From an uncultured Bacteroidales bacterium (GTDB lineage Bacteria > Bacteroidota > Bacteroidia > Bacteroidales > ML635J-15), in contig CALDKB010000048.1 in assembly GCA_937899245.1 (NCBI GenBank), positions 202,054 to 266,053 of the forward strand: DNA of 64,000 nt, read 5' to 3'. Shown in pieces: positions 45,281-54,841 of this stretch. How positions within the stretch are numbered: the first letter of the stretch is position 1; each line of letters starts with the position of its first letter. The notes beneath the pieces were generated by a model that had not been told where the DNA came from, did not search any database, and saw only the letters and a list, made by a program, of their open reading frames with translations. A program made the position numbers and the translations under genes.

Positions 45281-46359
45281 TGCGTAGACTCGACTGGTAC
45301 ATATTGCGTAAGTTTATGGGCACCTTTTTCCTAGCCCTCTTCCTTATTATTTGTGTAGCTGTCGTTTTTGACATTTCCGAAAAGATAGACAACTTTATAG
45401 ATAAAGGTGCGTCTGTTCCTGATATTATCTTCAAGTACTATCTGAATTTTATTCCAAACTTTGCAAACTTGTTCTGTGCTTTGTTTGTGTTCATCTCTGT
45501 GATATTCTTTACATCCAAGATGGCGGGCAAGTCGGAGTTCATTGCAATGTTTGCCAGCGGAATCAGCCGTTTGCGCCTGCTGAGGCCTTATTTCATTGGT
45601 GGTTTGATAATCACAGCATTTTCGTTTTTCCTTGGCAACTATATGATACCAGACTGCAACAAGGAGCGTATTGCTTTCGAGGAAAAATATGTGACTAGGG
45701 TTGGCCCCCGAATCAGTTCGTTCAATGTGCACAGGCAATTGGAACCTGGCTTGTATTTTTATATCGAAAGCTATAACCGCGAGCATGATGTCGGCTTACA
45801 GATGTCGTTGGAAAAATTTGACGGCGTTGAACTAAAGTCGAAGATGACGGCAGATATGTTTTGCTGGGACTCAAATACTGGCAAGTGGATAGCCAAGAAC
45901 TATTGCATAAGGACATTTGACGGCGAGCATGAGACTATAGAGACGGGCGAGCAGATGGATACGGTTATTAGGATTACACCGGATGATTTCTTCAAGAAAA
46001 CAACAGCGATGGAAGCTATGAACGACAAGGAACTCCGAGACTATATCGCCGAACAGAAACTGTCGGGAACATCTGCGGTAATATCCAGCGAGATAGAGCT
46101 TTATAATCGTATGGCATCGCCATTTTCAACATTTATACTCACTATTATCGGATTTGCATTGTCGGTTAAGAAGCGCCGTGGAGGTCTGGGAATCAATATC
46201 GGTATAGGTTTGTTGCTCAGTTTCTCATACATTCTGTTCCAACGTTTTGCTACGACTTTTGCTCTGAGCGGTACGCTTTCTCCAATGTTGGCGGTCTGGG
46301 TGCCAAATGTCATATTTGCATTTATTGCAGCAATAGTCTATTTTACAGCATCCAAGTAA
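45280..46359 (+). CDS. LptF/LptG-family lipopolysaccharide export permease
   Basis: 359 aa, YjgP/YjgQ family. Three N-terminal helices (about 12-32, 50-75, 98-118), a periplasmic beta-jellyroll region (about 125-265) and three C-terminal helices (about 275-355). Conserved start DWYILRKFMGTFFLALF. Works with LptB2 and LptC to extract LPS from the inner membrane. Cannot be assigned to LptF or LptG alone. Followed 1 nt later by a PagL-like LPS-modifying enzyme, forming an LPS module inside the tgt operon. Confidence 0.9.
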   Translation: MRRLDWYILRKFMGTFFLALFLIICVAVVFDISEKIDNFIDKGASVPDIIFKYYLNFIPNFANLFCALFVFISVIFFTSKMAGKSEFIAMFASGISRLRLLRPYFIGGLIITAFSFFLGNYMIPDCNKERIAFEEKYVTRVGPRISSFNVHRQLEPGLYFYIESYNREHDVGLQMSLEKFDGVELKSKMTADMFCWDSNTGKWIAKNYCIRTFDGEHETIETGEQMDTVIRITPDDFFKKTTAMEAMNDKELRDYIAEQKLSGTSAVISSEIELYNRMASPFSTFILTIIGFALSVKKRRGGLGINIGIGLLLSFSYILFQRFATTFALSGTLSPMLAVWVPNVIFAFIAAIVYFTASK

Positions 46360-46360
46360 T

Positions 46361-47491
46361 ATGCGCCAAGTTCGTAGGATAATATTTTTGCTGGTAGTTT
46401 TGATGTTCGTTGTTTCGTCGGGATCAATGGCGCAAAGAGTTCACGGGCTTGAATTTAGCTTGTACGGCGGCCGTGTAATTCCGCATAGGTTGGGTATGGA
46501 GGCACTGGCGCGAAATACTGCAGGCGGCGAGTTTAACTACTATTTTCAGACTAGTTCGGATAATTTCTACGATGTAAAGTATCGCTTCCCCTTGCATGGC
46601 TTTGGCGTGAGCTACGATTATCTAGGCAATCCGGATGTGCTCGGATCTGCATATTCCGTTTATTCGTTCATGGACTTCAATTTGTTCGACAGGGAGCATT
46701 TCAAGATAAGTTTCAGGACTAATGCCGGACTAGCATACCTGACACAAAAATACGATAGGGTTACCAATGTTGATAATATCGCAATCAGTACCAACTTGTG
46801 CTTTTATTTCAATATAAGCTTTGGCTTTGCATATAAGTTTACATCGGGATACGAGTTGAAATTGTCGCCAGGATTCTTGCATTATTCGAATGGCGCCGTA
46901 CACAAACCGAACCTCGGCTTGAATCAGGCGTTTGTGTCGTTGTCGCTGTCGAAGGACGTGGCAACAAAAGACATAAAGCGCACACGAACCGATTATCAGG
47001 ACGGGCTTTCGCCTCACGAGGCATGGATTATGGGAACTTGTGTTAGCTCCGACGAGTATTCAAAGGGATACGAGGGCCGTGGCGGAGGATTCATTTGCAG
47101 TACTATTGCAGCCGGATACAATTTCCAGTATGGAAAAATTGGAAAGGTCGGCTTGTCGTTCGACATGTTCTACAACGAAAACCTGAAATACTATTACAGC
47201 GAAAGCAGCGACGAACTTGTCCAGCGATATGATAAGTTTTCTGATGTAATGCGATTTGGCATAAGCGTTGGACATCAGTTGATTTACAAGCGTTTCGAGC
47301 TTGTGGCATTTGTCGGTACATATATATACAACAAGGCGAAGCCTGGCGACTATTTATACACACGTATAGGAGGCCGCTATTATTTTACAAACTTCATGTT
47401 TGTCAATTTGTCACTGAAGGCAAAAGGATTTAAGGCACAATTCATCGAATGCGGAATTGGCTTTTCGTGCCGTAAATGGTCTGCGAAATAG
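46361..47491 (+). CDS. PagL-like lipid A 3-O-deacylase (acyloxyacyl hydrolase family)
   Basis: 376 aa, longer than Salmonella PagL. Signal peptide ends near SGSMAQ. The barrel region carries the catalytic HxSN motif in FLHYSNGAVHKPNLGLN (about 177-193), whose His and Ser match PagL's catalytic pair; an acidic partner is not certain. An extra about 150 residues follow, with further strands. Predicted outer membrane enzyme that removes the 3-O acyl chain from lipid A and so tunes its immune properties. Directly after the LPS export permease. Confidence 0.78.
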   Translation: MRQVRRIIFLLVVLMFVVSSGSMAQRVHGLEFSLYGGRVIPHRLGMEALARNTAGGEFNYYFQTSSDNFYDVKYRFPLHGFGVSYDYLGNPDVLGSAYSVYSFMDFNLFDREHFKISFRTNAGLAYLTQKYDRVTNVDNIAISTNLCFYFNISFGFAYKFTSGYELKLSPGFLHYSNGAVHKPNLGLNQAFVSLSLSKDVATKDIKRTRTDYQDGLSPHEAWIMGTCVSSDEYSKGYEGRGGGFICSTIAAGYNFQYGKIGKVGLSFDMFYNENLKYYYSESSDELVQRYDKFSDVMRFGISVGHQLIYKRFELVAFVGTYIYNKAKPGDYLYTRIGGRYYFTNFMFVNLSLKAKGFKAQFIECGIGFSCRKWSAK

Positions 47492-47492
47492 G

Positions 47493-48533
47493 TTATTTCT
47501 CCCTTTGTTTCCTGATTGATTCCTTGTGAATTTCTTCGAGAATGGCCTTGATGAAATCGGTCTGCAGGCCTTGCTTTTGCGCGTAGTCGATACGTGAGTC
47601 AACAATCGATTTCCATCTGTCGAGCTGCAAAATTGCTACGTTCTGCGATTTCTTGATTGCTCCTATTTCGTCTGTAATGGCAAATCTTTGTTTTAGAATG
47701 TCGAGCAGCTGGTAATCAAGCACATCAATCTTGCTGCGAAGTTTTTCTATTTCTATCTCGAAATTCTGATCTTCGATGATAGTGCTTTTTACTTTCAGGT
47801 TGCATATTATCTGTTTGAGCTGAGCAGGAGTGATTTGCTGTTGCTTGTCGCTTAGCGCCAGTTCGGGATAGCAATGCGATTCAACCATTAGTCCGGACAT
47901 GTTAAGATCGATTGCCTGTTGAGAAATTTCGGCAATGTATTTGGCGTCGCCAGCAATATGGCTTGGGTCGCAAATCATTTTTACTTGAGGCAGGCGTCGT
48001 GAAAGCTCAATTGGAATTTCCCAGCATGGAAGATTTCGCAGGTTGGTTTTTGTGAAGGGGTAAAATCCACGGCTGACGGCAATAATTTCTTTTGCGCCGC
48101 ATTTCATCAGACGTTCTATGGCGCCGGTCCATAAGTCGATGTCGGGATTTATCGGGTTCTTGACTAATATTGTGAAGTTTCCGCCCTTTGCCGCATCGGC
48201 AATTTCCTGCACCGAAAAAGGGTTTGCAACCGTACGTGCGCCAATCCAGAATGCATTTATATTGTGCTTTGCGATTTTTTCAAGATGGTCGGCACAAGCG
48301 ATTTCTGTTATTGCTGGCATCTTTAGCTCGTCCTGAATGCGTTGCAACCATGGCAGACCGTTTTCTCCTATGCCTTCGAATGTTCCGGGACGGGTTCGTG
48401 GCTTCCATATTCCTGCACGGAAAAAGTCGGGAGAAACAAGTTCCTTAAGCTGCTTGGCGGTGCTGAAAACCTGTTCTTCGCTTTCGGCACTGCACGGACC
48501 GCATATCATTAATAGCTTTTTTGTCATCACCAT
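47493..48533 (-). CDS. Bifunctional DAHP synthase / chorismate mutase (type II)
   Basis: 346 aa. N-terminal DAHP synthase (about 1-250; LLMICGPCSAESEEQV, and ISRGFYPF-like VSRGFYPFTK) makes 3-deoxy-D-arabino-heptulosonate-7-phosphate from PEP and erythrose-4-phosphate. C-terminal chorismate mutase helices (about 262-346, LRSKIDVLDYQLLDILKQRF) bring chorismate to prephenate and may give feedback control. First and branch-point steps of aromatic amino acid synthesis in one protein, common in Bacteroidota. Start may be the ATG at 48533 or 48527. Converges on the PagL-like gene with 1 nt between. Confidence 0.94.
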   Translation of the reverse strand: MVMTKKLLMICGPCSAESEEQVFSTAKQLKELVSPDFFRAGIWKPRTRPGTFEGIGENGLPWLQRIQDELKMPAITEIACADHLEKIAKHNINAFWIGARTVANPFSVQEIADAAKGGNFTILVKNPINPDIDLWTGAIERLMKCGAKEIIAVSRGFYPFTKTNLRNLPCWEIPIELSRRLPQVKMICDPSHIAGDAKYIAEISQQAIDLNMSGLMVESHCYPELALSDKQQQITPAQLKQIICNLKVKSTIIEDQNFEIEIEKLRSKIDVLDYQLLDILKQRFAITDEIGAIKKSQNVAILQLDRWKSIVDSRIDYAQKQGLQTDFIKAILEEIHKESIRKQREK

Positions 48534-48546
48534 ACAATTTCGCTTG

Positions 48547-48578
48547 CAAAGATAATATCTTTACAACAAATTTTCAAA
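48547..48578 (-). promoter_or_regulatory. Promoter of the DAHP synthase/chorismate mutase gene
   Basis: Minus strand: TTTG (48578-48575), 20 nt, TATCTTTG (48554-48547), 13 nt before the ATG. Confidence 0.72.
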
Positions 48579-48646
48579 AGCTCCGTTTTAGATAAGGTTA
48601 TTAACGAATATTATTGTAATTTTACGGCTTAAAAAATTTAATCGTA

Positions 48647-49303
48647 ATGAGGAAATTTCTAAACCTAATAATAAGCAAGGAGTTCTGGTTGAATATCCTT
48701 GGAATTCTATTCTTTTTTGCAATAGTAATTGTCATTTTGATGATTTGCCTGCGCAATTGCACTCATCATGGTGAGACTTTAACAGTGCCTACAGTTGTCG
48801 GTATGACTGCCGACGAAGCCATTGCGTTGATAGATGATGAAGGTTTCAAGTATGCTGTAGTGGATACCGTTTTCGTTGATTCGCTTCCTAAGGGCATAGT
48901 TGTTGAGCAGTTTCCGGCAAAGGAATCTCTTGTAAAACGAGGTAGGACGGTTTACATAAAAGTCAATACTTTCGATGATATTTATATCGAAATGCCCGAT
49001 TTTATCGGAAGCCAGTCGCGTACATTGAAGGTGGCGCTAAAGAATTACAAGCTAAAGCTTGGCAACATTTCGTATCAGAAGGATGACGACGTAAAGAATA
49101 TTGTCTTGAAGCAGATGTACAACGGTCGTTCGGTAGCTCCGGGTACAAAAATCAAGCAGGGTTCTACAATCGATTTTGTAGTTGCTGGACATGATCCAAA
49201 TGTCATTGAAGAAGAGGAAGAGGATAGCACCAGCAATGTAGATTCTGTAGGCGAACCGGCAGATGACGAAGGCGATGCCGATGACTACGATTTTGATGAA
49301 TAA
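48647..49303 (+). CDS. Membrane-anchored PASTA-domain protein
   Basis: 218 aa. One membrane helix (about 16-38) then two PASTA domains (about 48-108, VPTVVGMTADEAIALI; about 112-182, MPDFIGSQSRTLKVAL) and an acidic tail (EEEEEDSTSN...DDYDFDE). PASTA domains bind muropeptides or uncrosslinked peptidoglycan; with no kinase or transpeptidase domain attached, it is probably a periplasmic scaffold or sensor in wall synthesis. Gene order PASTA, T9SS cargo, RluA suggests one operon. Confidence 0.85.
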   Translation: MRKFLNLIISKEFWLNILGILFFFAIVIVILMICLRNCTHHGETLTVPTVVGMTADEAIALIDDEGFKYAVVDTVFVDSLPKGIVVEQFPAKESLVKRGRTVYIKVNTFDDIYIEMPDFIGSQSRTLKVALKNYKLKLGNISYQKDDDVKNIVLKQMYNGRSVAPGTKIKQGSTIDFVVAGHDPNVIEEEEEDSTSNVDSVGEPADDEGDADDYDFDE

Positions 49304-49316
49304 CACCATTGATGCT

Positions 49317-51197
49317 ATGAAAAGAATCTTTTTTACATTGCTTTTTGTTATTTGCGTCGGCTTTCTTGCGGCTCAGGAAGTTGTAATCGACTGTGGCAAT
49401 CCTGTACTGCGTGATTACAGACTGAAGTTGATGCCCAAGTCTTCTGCCGATACGCTTGAACTGCCGTTCTTCGATGATTTTTCAAATTCGAAAATTTATC
49501 CTGATCAGGCAAAATGGTCTGACAGAAATGCATTCATAAACAATACTTGTGCTAAAAATCCCATTTCCTATGGGGTGGCAACCCTTGATGCCATCGACGA
49601 AAATGGTGTCGTATATCCCAGTCTGCCAATCGGGCAGTCGGCTGTAGCCGATTATTTGACTTCAAATCCTATAAATCTTCAGTATAGCCCGTCCGATTCC
49701 CTGTACTTGAGTTTCTACTATCAGTGCGGCGGTTATGGCAACACACCCGAAAATCGCGATTCTCTTGTACTGCAGTTCTACTCTGTAGAAGACGACGAGT
49801 GGAATAGCGTATGGCATGTTGGCGGTGGATCTTCCATGGATACATTCAAGGTTGTGATGCTTCCTATCGTCGATTCAATATACCTGCAGAAGGGATTCCG
49901 TTTCCGTTTCATGAATTATGTAAGCATCAGCTCAAACTACGAGCCCAGCTGGCAGAGCAATGTCGACCAGTGGAACATCGACTTTATTGTGCTTGAGGCC
50001 AACCGAACATTCGACGATACAGTCATAGATGATGTTGCAATGGTCAGGAACGTAGGTCATTTTGTCAACGACTATATGACCGTTCCGTGGAAACATTTCG
50101 TTTACAAGGGCCGCAGTGCTGTTCACGACAGCATTACGTTTTCGTATTCCAACCTGCAGAATGCCAGCAACAACGTAAATCGCCAGTATGATGTTTTCGA
50201 CAAGGACGAGACACATTCGCTAATTCCAGCCAGAACTTATGTCGATAACCATTGCGGCGATGATAGCGAAAATGCATTGCCTGGTGAAGTTGTAAACTAT
50301 ACCAAGAAATTCTGCTACTTCTTTAACGATGAGACATATCAGCAGGAGGACTCTGCGACATTTCTTGTACGTGCCAATCTGAAGCGTGACGTATCGCAGT
50401 CGCGCGAATACTACCGTTGGAACGACACTGTCCGCTACTATCAGGAATTCAAGAATTATTATGCCTACGACGATGGAACTGCCGAAAAAGGTTATGGAAT
50501 ATCGGGACAGGGAACGGCAAATTCGAGTCTTGCATACCAGTTCAAGACCTTAATGGCCGACACTTTGTATGGGGTTTATATCTATTTTAACCGTACACAG
50601 AACGAAGGCAATGTAAAGTACTTCTATCTCACCGTCTGGGAGGATAATAATGGTCAGCCCGGCGATACAATTGTCAGTAGGATGGGTGTTCGTCCAACTT
50701 TCTCAGACGAGCTAAACGGATATCGTTATTATTCGCTCGACACTGCTGTGTATATTGGCGAAAACCAGACATTTTACATCGGATGGGTAAAGACAACCAA
50801 CGACATGCTTAATTGCGGTTTGGATACAGAAAATGATGCACATGAACACATTTTCTTTAATGTCTCGGGTTTCTGGGAGAATTCGATTGTTTCGGGTGCA
50901 TTGATGATACGTCCTGTTTTCGGATACGAAATTGCAAGCGATATGGCTTCTGTTCCGGTTGTCCGTAGCGAAAGACATTGCGGTGTTTATCCTAATCCGG
51001 CATCTTCGGAGATAATGATTGAAAGCGATTCTGATTTCAGCGGGGTTATGATTTATGATAATCTTGGTCGGCTTGTGAAGGAAAGTAAAGGAGAGCGGTC
51101 GATAAATGTCGAGGAATTGCCTGTCGGAACATACTTCGTAAAGCCGTATTCGGAGAGCTATGTTTTTGAGGTTCAAAAAGTTGTGATAATTCGCTAA
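49317..51197 (+). CDS. Secreted T9SS cargo protein
   Basis: 626 aa from the ATG at 49317, 13 nt after the PASTA gene. The longer frame at 49263 overlaps the PASTA gene and lacks a signal peptide. Signal peptide MKRIFFTLLFVICVGFLAAQ. The body has a lectin/jelly-roll-like first half (LELPFFDDFSNSKIY, YLSFYYQCGGYGN) with no catalytic motif seen. The end is a T9SS type A sorting domain (GVYPNPASSEIMI, LPVGTYFVKPY). Conserved next to rluA in Bacteroidales as far as I recall; function unknown. Confidence 0.84.
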   Translation: MKRIFFTLLFVICVGFLAAQEVVIDCGNPVLRDYRLKLMPKSSADTLELPFFDDFSNSKIYPDQAKWSDRNAFINNTCAKNPISYGVATLDAIDENGVVYPSLPIGQSAVADYLTSNPINLQYSPSDSLYLSFYYQCGGYGNTPENRDSLVLQFYSVEDDEWNSVWHVGGGSSMDTFKVVMLPIVDSIYLQKGFRFRFMNYVSISSNYEPSWQSNVDQWNIDFIVLEANRTFDDTVIDDVAMVRNVGHFVNDYMTVPWKHFVYKGRSAVHDSITFSYSNLQNASNNVNRQYDVFDKDETHSLIPARTYVDNHCGDDSENALPGEVVNYTKKFCYFFNDETYQQEDSATFLVRANLKRDVSQSREYYRWNDTVRYYQEFKNYYAYDDGTAEKGYGISGQGTANSSLAYQFKTLMADTLYGVYIYFNRTQNEGNVKYFYLTVWEDNNGQPGDTIVSRMGVRPTFSDELNGYRYYSLDTAVYIGENQTFYIGWVKTTNDMLNCGLDTENDAHEHIFFNVSGFWENSIVSGALMIRPVFGYEIASDMASVPVVRSERHCGVYPNPASSEIMIESDSDFSGVMIYDNLGRLVKESKGERSINVEELPVGTYFVKPYSESYVFEVQKVVIIR

Positions 51198-51211
51198 TTC
51201 GGAAGTTGGAG

Positions 51212-52324
51212 ATGAAGGAAATGGACGATTTTGAAAATCTGGATGAACTTGACGAACTTGACGAGCTGGAACAGGAAGATGAATATGAAGGTTCGGGCGA
51301 GGAGGGAGCCGACGGAAAATTTGAGCATAAGCATCTTACCGTTGAAGCAGGTCAGAAGTCGATGAGAATCGACAAGTATCTATCTATTCGACTGCCCAAT
51401 ACCTCGCGCAACCGCATTCAGTCGGCGGCTGAAGGCGATTGTGTATTCGTTAACGGCAAGCCGGTAAAGAGCAGCTACAAGATAAAGCCAAACGACGAAA
51501 TAAGCATAATGCTTGCATTTCCGAAACGCGAAACAGGTATTATTCCGCAGGATATTCCACTTGATGTTGTATATGAGGACGATGACCTGATAATCGTCAA
51601 CAAGCAGCCGGGGATGGTTGTTCATCCAAGCTTCGGACATTATGAGGGCACTCTAGTCAATGCGCTCGCATATCGGTTCAAGGATTTACCAATGTTCAAC
51701 GCCGAGACCTTCCGCCCGGGACTAGTACATCGTATCGACATGAATACATCTGGACTGCTTGTTGTTGCCAAGACGGAAATAGCACGAGAAGGTCTGGCGA
51801 AGCAGTTTTTCTATCATACTTGCAAGCGTGCATACAATGCCCTTGTGTGGGGAAACATGCCCGAGGACGAGGGTACTATCATAGGAAATGTTGGACGCAA
51901 TCTTAAGGATCGCAAGATAATGGACGTTTTTCCTGATGGCGATTACGGCAAGGAGGCAATTACCCACTGGCGCGTTTTGGAGCGTCTGGGATATGTAAAT
52001 ATGGTTGAATGCCGGCTAGAAACAGGTCGTACACATCAGATTAGAGTGCATTTCAAGCATATCGGTCATCCGCTGTTCAACGACTGGGAGTATGGCGGCG
52101 ACCAGATACTGAAGGGAACGACTTTTACTAAATACAAGCAGTTTGTCGAGAATTGCTTCAAGATTCTTCCGCGTCAGGCCTTGCACGCCAAATCGCTTGG
52201 ATTCATACATCCGGTGACTGGCAAGGAAATTTATTTCGAGTCGGAACTGCCAGAAGATATGACCAAGTGCATCGAAAAGTGGCGTGGATATGTGGCCGGT
52301 AGGGAAGATGTTGTTGACAATTAA
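51212..52324 (+). CDS. RluA-family 23S rRNA pseudouridine synthase
   Basis: 370 aa from the ATG at 51212 (a TTG at 51206 adds two residues). A very acidic N-terminal extension of about 40 residues (ENLDELDELDELEQEDEYEG) precedes an S4 RNA-binding domain (about 50-105) and the RluA catalytic domain (about 120-330) with the active-site aspartate in LVHRIDMNTSGLLVV. Converts uridine to pseudouridine, most likely in 23S rRNA (RluD-type architecture). Codes in line with the PASTA and T9SS genes. Confidence 0.92.
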   Translation: MKEMDDFENLDELDELDELEQEDEYEGSGEEGADGKFEHKHLTVEAGQKSMRIDKYLSIRLPNTSRNRIQSAAEGDCVFVNGKPVKSSYKIKPNDEISIMLAFPKRETGIIPQDIPLDVVYEDDDLIIVNKQPGMVVHPSFGHYEGTLVNALAYRFKDLPMFNAETFRPGLVHRIDMNTSGLLVVAKTEIAREGLAKQFFYHTCKRAYNALVWGNMPEDEGTIIGNVGRNLKDRKIMDVFPDGDYGKEAITHWRVLERLGYVNMVECRLETGRTHQIRVHFKHIGHPLFNDWEYGGDQILKGTTFTKYKQFVENCFKILPRQALHAKSLGFIHPVTGKEIYFESELPEDMTKCIEKWRGYVAGREDVVDN

Positions 52325-52400
52325 ATAATTAGCGATTGACATTGTACATTTAGAAATTGCGCAAGCAATTCCTTGTAAATTAATATAATAGCAAATTGTT

Positions 52401-53177
52401 ATGGAAAAGACACTAAAAGAATTTCAGCGACTGATTGAAATATTGGACGAACTGCGTGAAAAATGTCCGTGGGATCGCAAGCAGACAAACGAGAGCCTTC
52501 GTACACAGACCATCGAGGAAGTATACGAGCTTTCAGAGGCGTTAATGAAAAACGATACCAAAGAGGTGAAAACGGAGTTAGGCGACGTACTTTTGCATAT
52601 TGTTTTCTATGCTAAGATAGCCAAGGAAAACGGTCAGTTCGAGATGTATGATGTAATTCATGGCATTTGCGAAAAGCTGATATTCCGCCATCCTCATATT
52701 TTTGGTGATGTAAAAGTAGAATCAGCCGAAGAGGTTAAGGAAAACTGGGAGCGCATGAAGCTAAAGGAAGCACCCAAGAAGACAGTTCTCGGAGGTGTGC
52801 CTGATTCCTTGCCGTCGATAATAAAGGCCTGCAGGATGCAGGACAAGGCACGTGGCGTAGGTTTCGACTGGGACAAGCGCGAGCAGGTGTGGGACAAGCT
52901 TAACGAGGAATACAACGAGGTTTTGCTCGAAACTGCCATTTCCGACAATCAGGACAAGATAGAGGCCGAATTTGGCGATCTGTTGTTCTCGGTCATCAAT
53001 GCCGCTCGTCTGTATGGCGTTAATCCCGACACGGCGCTTGAACGCACAAACCGTAAGTTCAAGAATCGTTTCGGCTACCTTGAACAAAAGACTATCCAGC
53101 AGGGCCGCGACCTTAAGGATATGACCCTTGCCGAAATGGACGAAATCTGGAACGAATCTAAGGAACTGTACAAGTAA
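52401..53177 (+). CDS. mazG: Nucleoside triphosphate pyrophosphohydrolase MazG
   Basis: 258 aa, two-domain MazG. Opens with the typical REKCPWDRKQTNESLRTQTI; metal signature EEVYEL...ELGDVLLHIVF in the first domain and EYNEVL...EFGDLLFSVIN in the second. Hydrolyses NTPs to NMP and PPi; in E. coli it lowers ppGpp during starvation. Ends directly at the glycosyltransferase gene region, likely one operon through rsmG. Confidence 0.95.
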   Translation: MEKTLKEFQRLIEILDELREKCPWDRKQTNESLRTQTIEEVYELSEALMKNDTKEVKTELGDVLLHIVFYAKIAKENGQFEMYDVIHGICEKLIFRHPHIFGDVKVESAEEVKENWERMKLKEAPKKTVLGGVPDSLPSIIKACRMQDKARGVGFDWDKREQVWDKLNEEYNEVLLETAISDNQDKIEAEFGDLLFSVINAARLYGVNPDTALERTNRKFKNRFGYLEQKTIQQGRDLKDMTLAEMDEIWNESKELYK

Positions 53178-53186
53178 TTGTGCATT

Positions 53187-54275
53187 ATGCAGATTGTAAT
53201 GATTGTCCTTGTTGTCGCTCTCGACTTGCTGTTACTTATGCAGTTCGTTTTCTATGTCGTGCCGATGATGGGACTTACGAAAAAAAAAATTGTCAGGCAT
53301 CCAGTTGCCGAATTACCTTCGGTATCGGTGATAATAGCTTGCCATAATGAACTGGAAAACTTAAAGTCGAATTTGCAATATATTGTAAATCAAAGATATG
53401 TTAAGTTTGAGATAGTCATAGTAGACGACAATTCCGACGATGGTACTTCCGAATATGTAGATTCTTTGGTTGACAAATATCCAAACGTTCGTGTCCTTCA
53501 TAACAAATTAAGAGGCAAAAAGTCGGCCTTGACGTATGGAATCGAAAACGCAACTTACGACCATTTTCTATTCATTGATGCCGACTGTCGTCCGGCTTCT
53601 CCGCAGTGGATTTCGGAGATGATGCTTCGGTTCGATGAAGAAAATCAGCTTGTCGTAGGTTATGGCGAACTGTCTGGCAAAACTTTTGCCGCCCGTTTTT
53701 CCGCCTACGATGCCGATGTGATTGCCTTGCGTTATGCCGGCTTTGCAAATTTGGGACATCCATATATGGCAGTGGGGCGAAATCTCGCATATTCGCGTAA
53801 ATTATGGGAAACTGTGGGCGGATTTTCCTGTCACGATGATATTCGTTCGGGCGATGATGATCTTTTTGTCATTGAGGCGTCACGCCATTCGGGGGCGAAT
53901 GTATGCATAACGTCGGATTCCATGACAATTTCTCCTGCCAAGGAAAGCATGTCGGCACTGTTTCGCCAGAAGTCACGCCACGTGTCAACGTCGGCGAGGT
54001 ATTCTTTTGTAGATAAGTTCCTGTCGGGAGGCGAAATCGTTTCCAGGGCCTTGTTTTTCCTTGCATCCATCGTCATTGCATTTTTTTGCTGGCAGTTGGC
54101 AGTTTTATATGTCGTTATCAGGATACTTTTCGTTATGTCTTCTTTGATAATTTTTCATATAAAAACAAAAAAAAGGACACCTCTCTGTTTATCTTTGTTA
54201 TTTGATATCTTTGCACCGTTTTTCTATGCGGCATTATTATTTTATAAACTTTTTTATCGTCGGACTGAATGGTAA
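53187..54275 (+). CDS. Membrane family 2 glycosyltransferase
   Basis: 362 aa from the ATG at 53187. N-terminal helix (about 3-28), GT-A domain (about 45-260) with SVIIACHNELENL, VDDNSDDGT and the DxD metal motif FIDADCRP, then RSGDDDLFVI and RQKSRHVST in the acceptor region, and two or three C-terminal helices. Inner-membrane inverting glycosyltransferase using a sugar nucleotide; likely acts on a lipid or surface polysaccharide. Overlaps the sigma factor gene by 7 nt. Confidence 0.88.
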   Translation: MQIVMIVLVVALDLLLLMQFVFYVVPMMGLTKKKIVRHPVAELPSVSVIIACHNELENLKSNLQYIVNQRYVKFEIVIVDDNSDDGTSEYVDSLVDKYPNVRVLHNKLRGKKSALTYGIENATYDHFLFIDADCRPASPQWISEMMLRFDEENQLVVGYGELSGKTFAARFSAYDADVIALRYAGFANLGHPYMAVGRNLAYSRKLWETVGGFSCHDDIRSGDDDLFVIEASRHSGANVCITSDSMTISPAKESMSALFRQKSRHVSTSARYSFVDKFLSGGEIVSRALFFLASIVIAFFCWQLAVLYVVIRILFVMSSLIIFHIKTKKRTPLCLSLLFDIFAPFFYAALLFYKLFYRRTEW

Positions 54276-54841
54276 AGCAAAATTCTGAACTTGAAAAACT
54301 GGATGACTTGCAGTTGCGCAAGTTGATACTTGACGGTGACGAAATCGCCAGCTTGTGCTTGTTTCGCCGCTATCAGGAAGAGGTTAAATCCTTTCTTGTC
54401 AAACGAGGTTGTCCGGTTGAAGATATTGAAGATGTGGCGATAGTATCGCTTCATAAGATTTGGAATGCGATGGGTACGTACGACGAGGGCGCAAATGCAT
54501 CGTTCCGTACATGGGCGTTTACCATTGTGAAGAATACGCATATTGACTGGATCAAGAAGTTTAATGCCCAGTCCGAAGCCGACTTGCAGGAGGGAACTGA
54601 TGTGATTGACGATGACACGCCCGAAACGTCATTGATAAAAAAGGAACGAATGAAATATGTCGAGACATTGTTGTCGAAACTTTCGGAACTTGACCAGAAA
54701 ATACTTTTCATGAAGGGTGCCGGAATGAAGTACGAGGAAATTTCGCAGGAACTTGGCATAACTCTTTCAATAGTGAAGAACAGGATTCATCAGGCAAAGT
54801 TGAAATTGGAAAAATTATCGCAGGATGTTAGAAAAGATTAA
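54269..54841 (+). CDS. ECF-type RNA polymerase sigma factor
   Basis: 190 aa. Region 2 (about 30-100, FRRYQEEVKSFLVKRG and FRTWAFTIVKNTHIDW) and region 4 helix-turn-helix (about 130-185, LDQKILFMKGAGMKYEEISQ and LSIVKNRIHQAK). No anti-sigma gene adjoins, so its control is not visible here. It overlaps the glycosyltransferase upstream and rsmG downstream (17 nt), so all three are cotranslated. Confidence 0.9.
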   Translation: MVKQNSELEKLDDLQLRKLILDGDEIASLCLFRRYQEEVKSFLVKRGCPVEDIEDVAIVSLHKIWNAMGTYDEGANASFRTWAFTIVKNTHIDWIKKFNAQSEADLQEGTDVIDDDTPETSLIKKERMKYVETLLSKLSELDQKILFMKGAGMKYEEISQELGITLSIVKNRIHQAKLKLEKLSQDVRKD

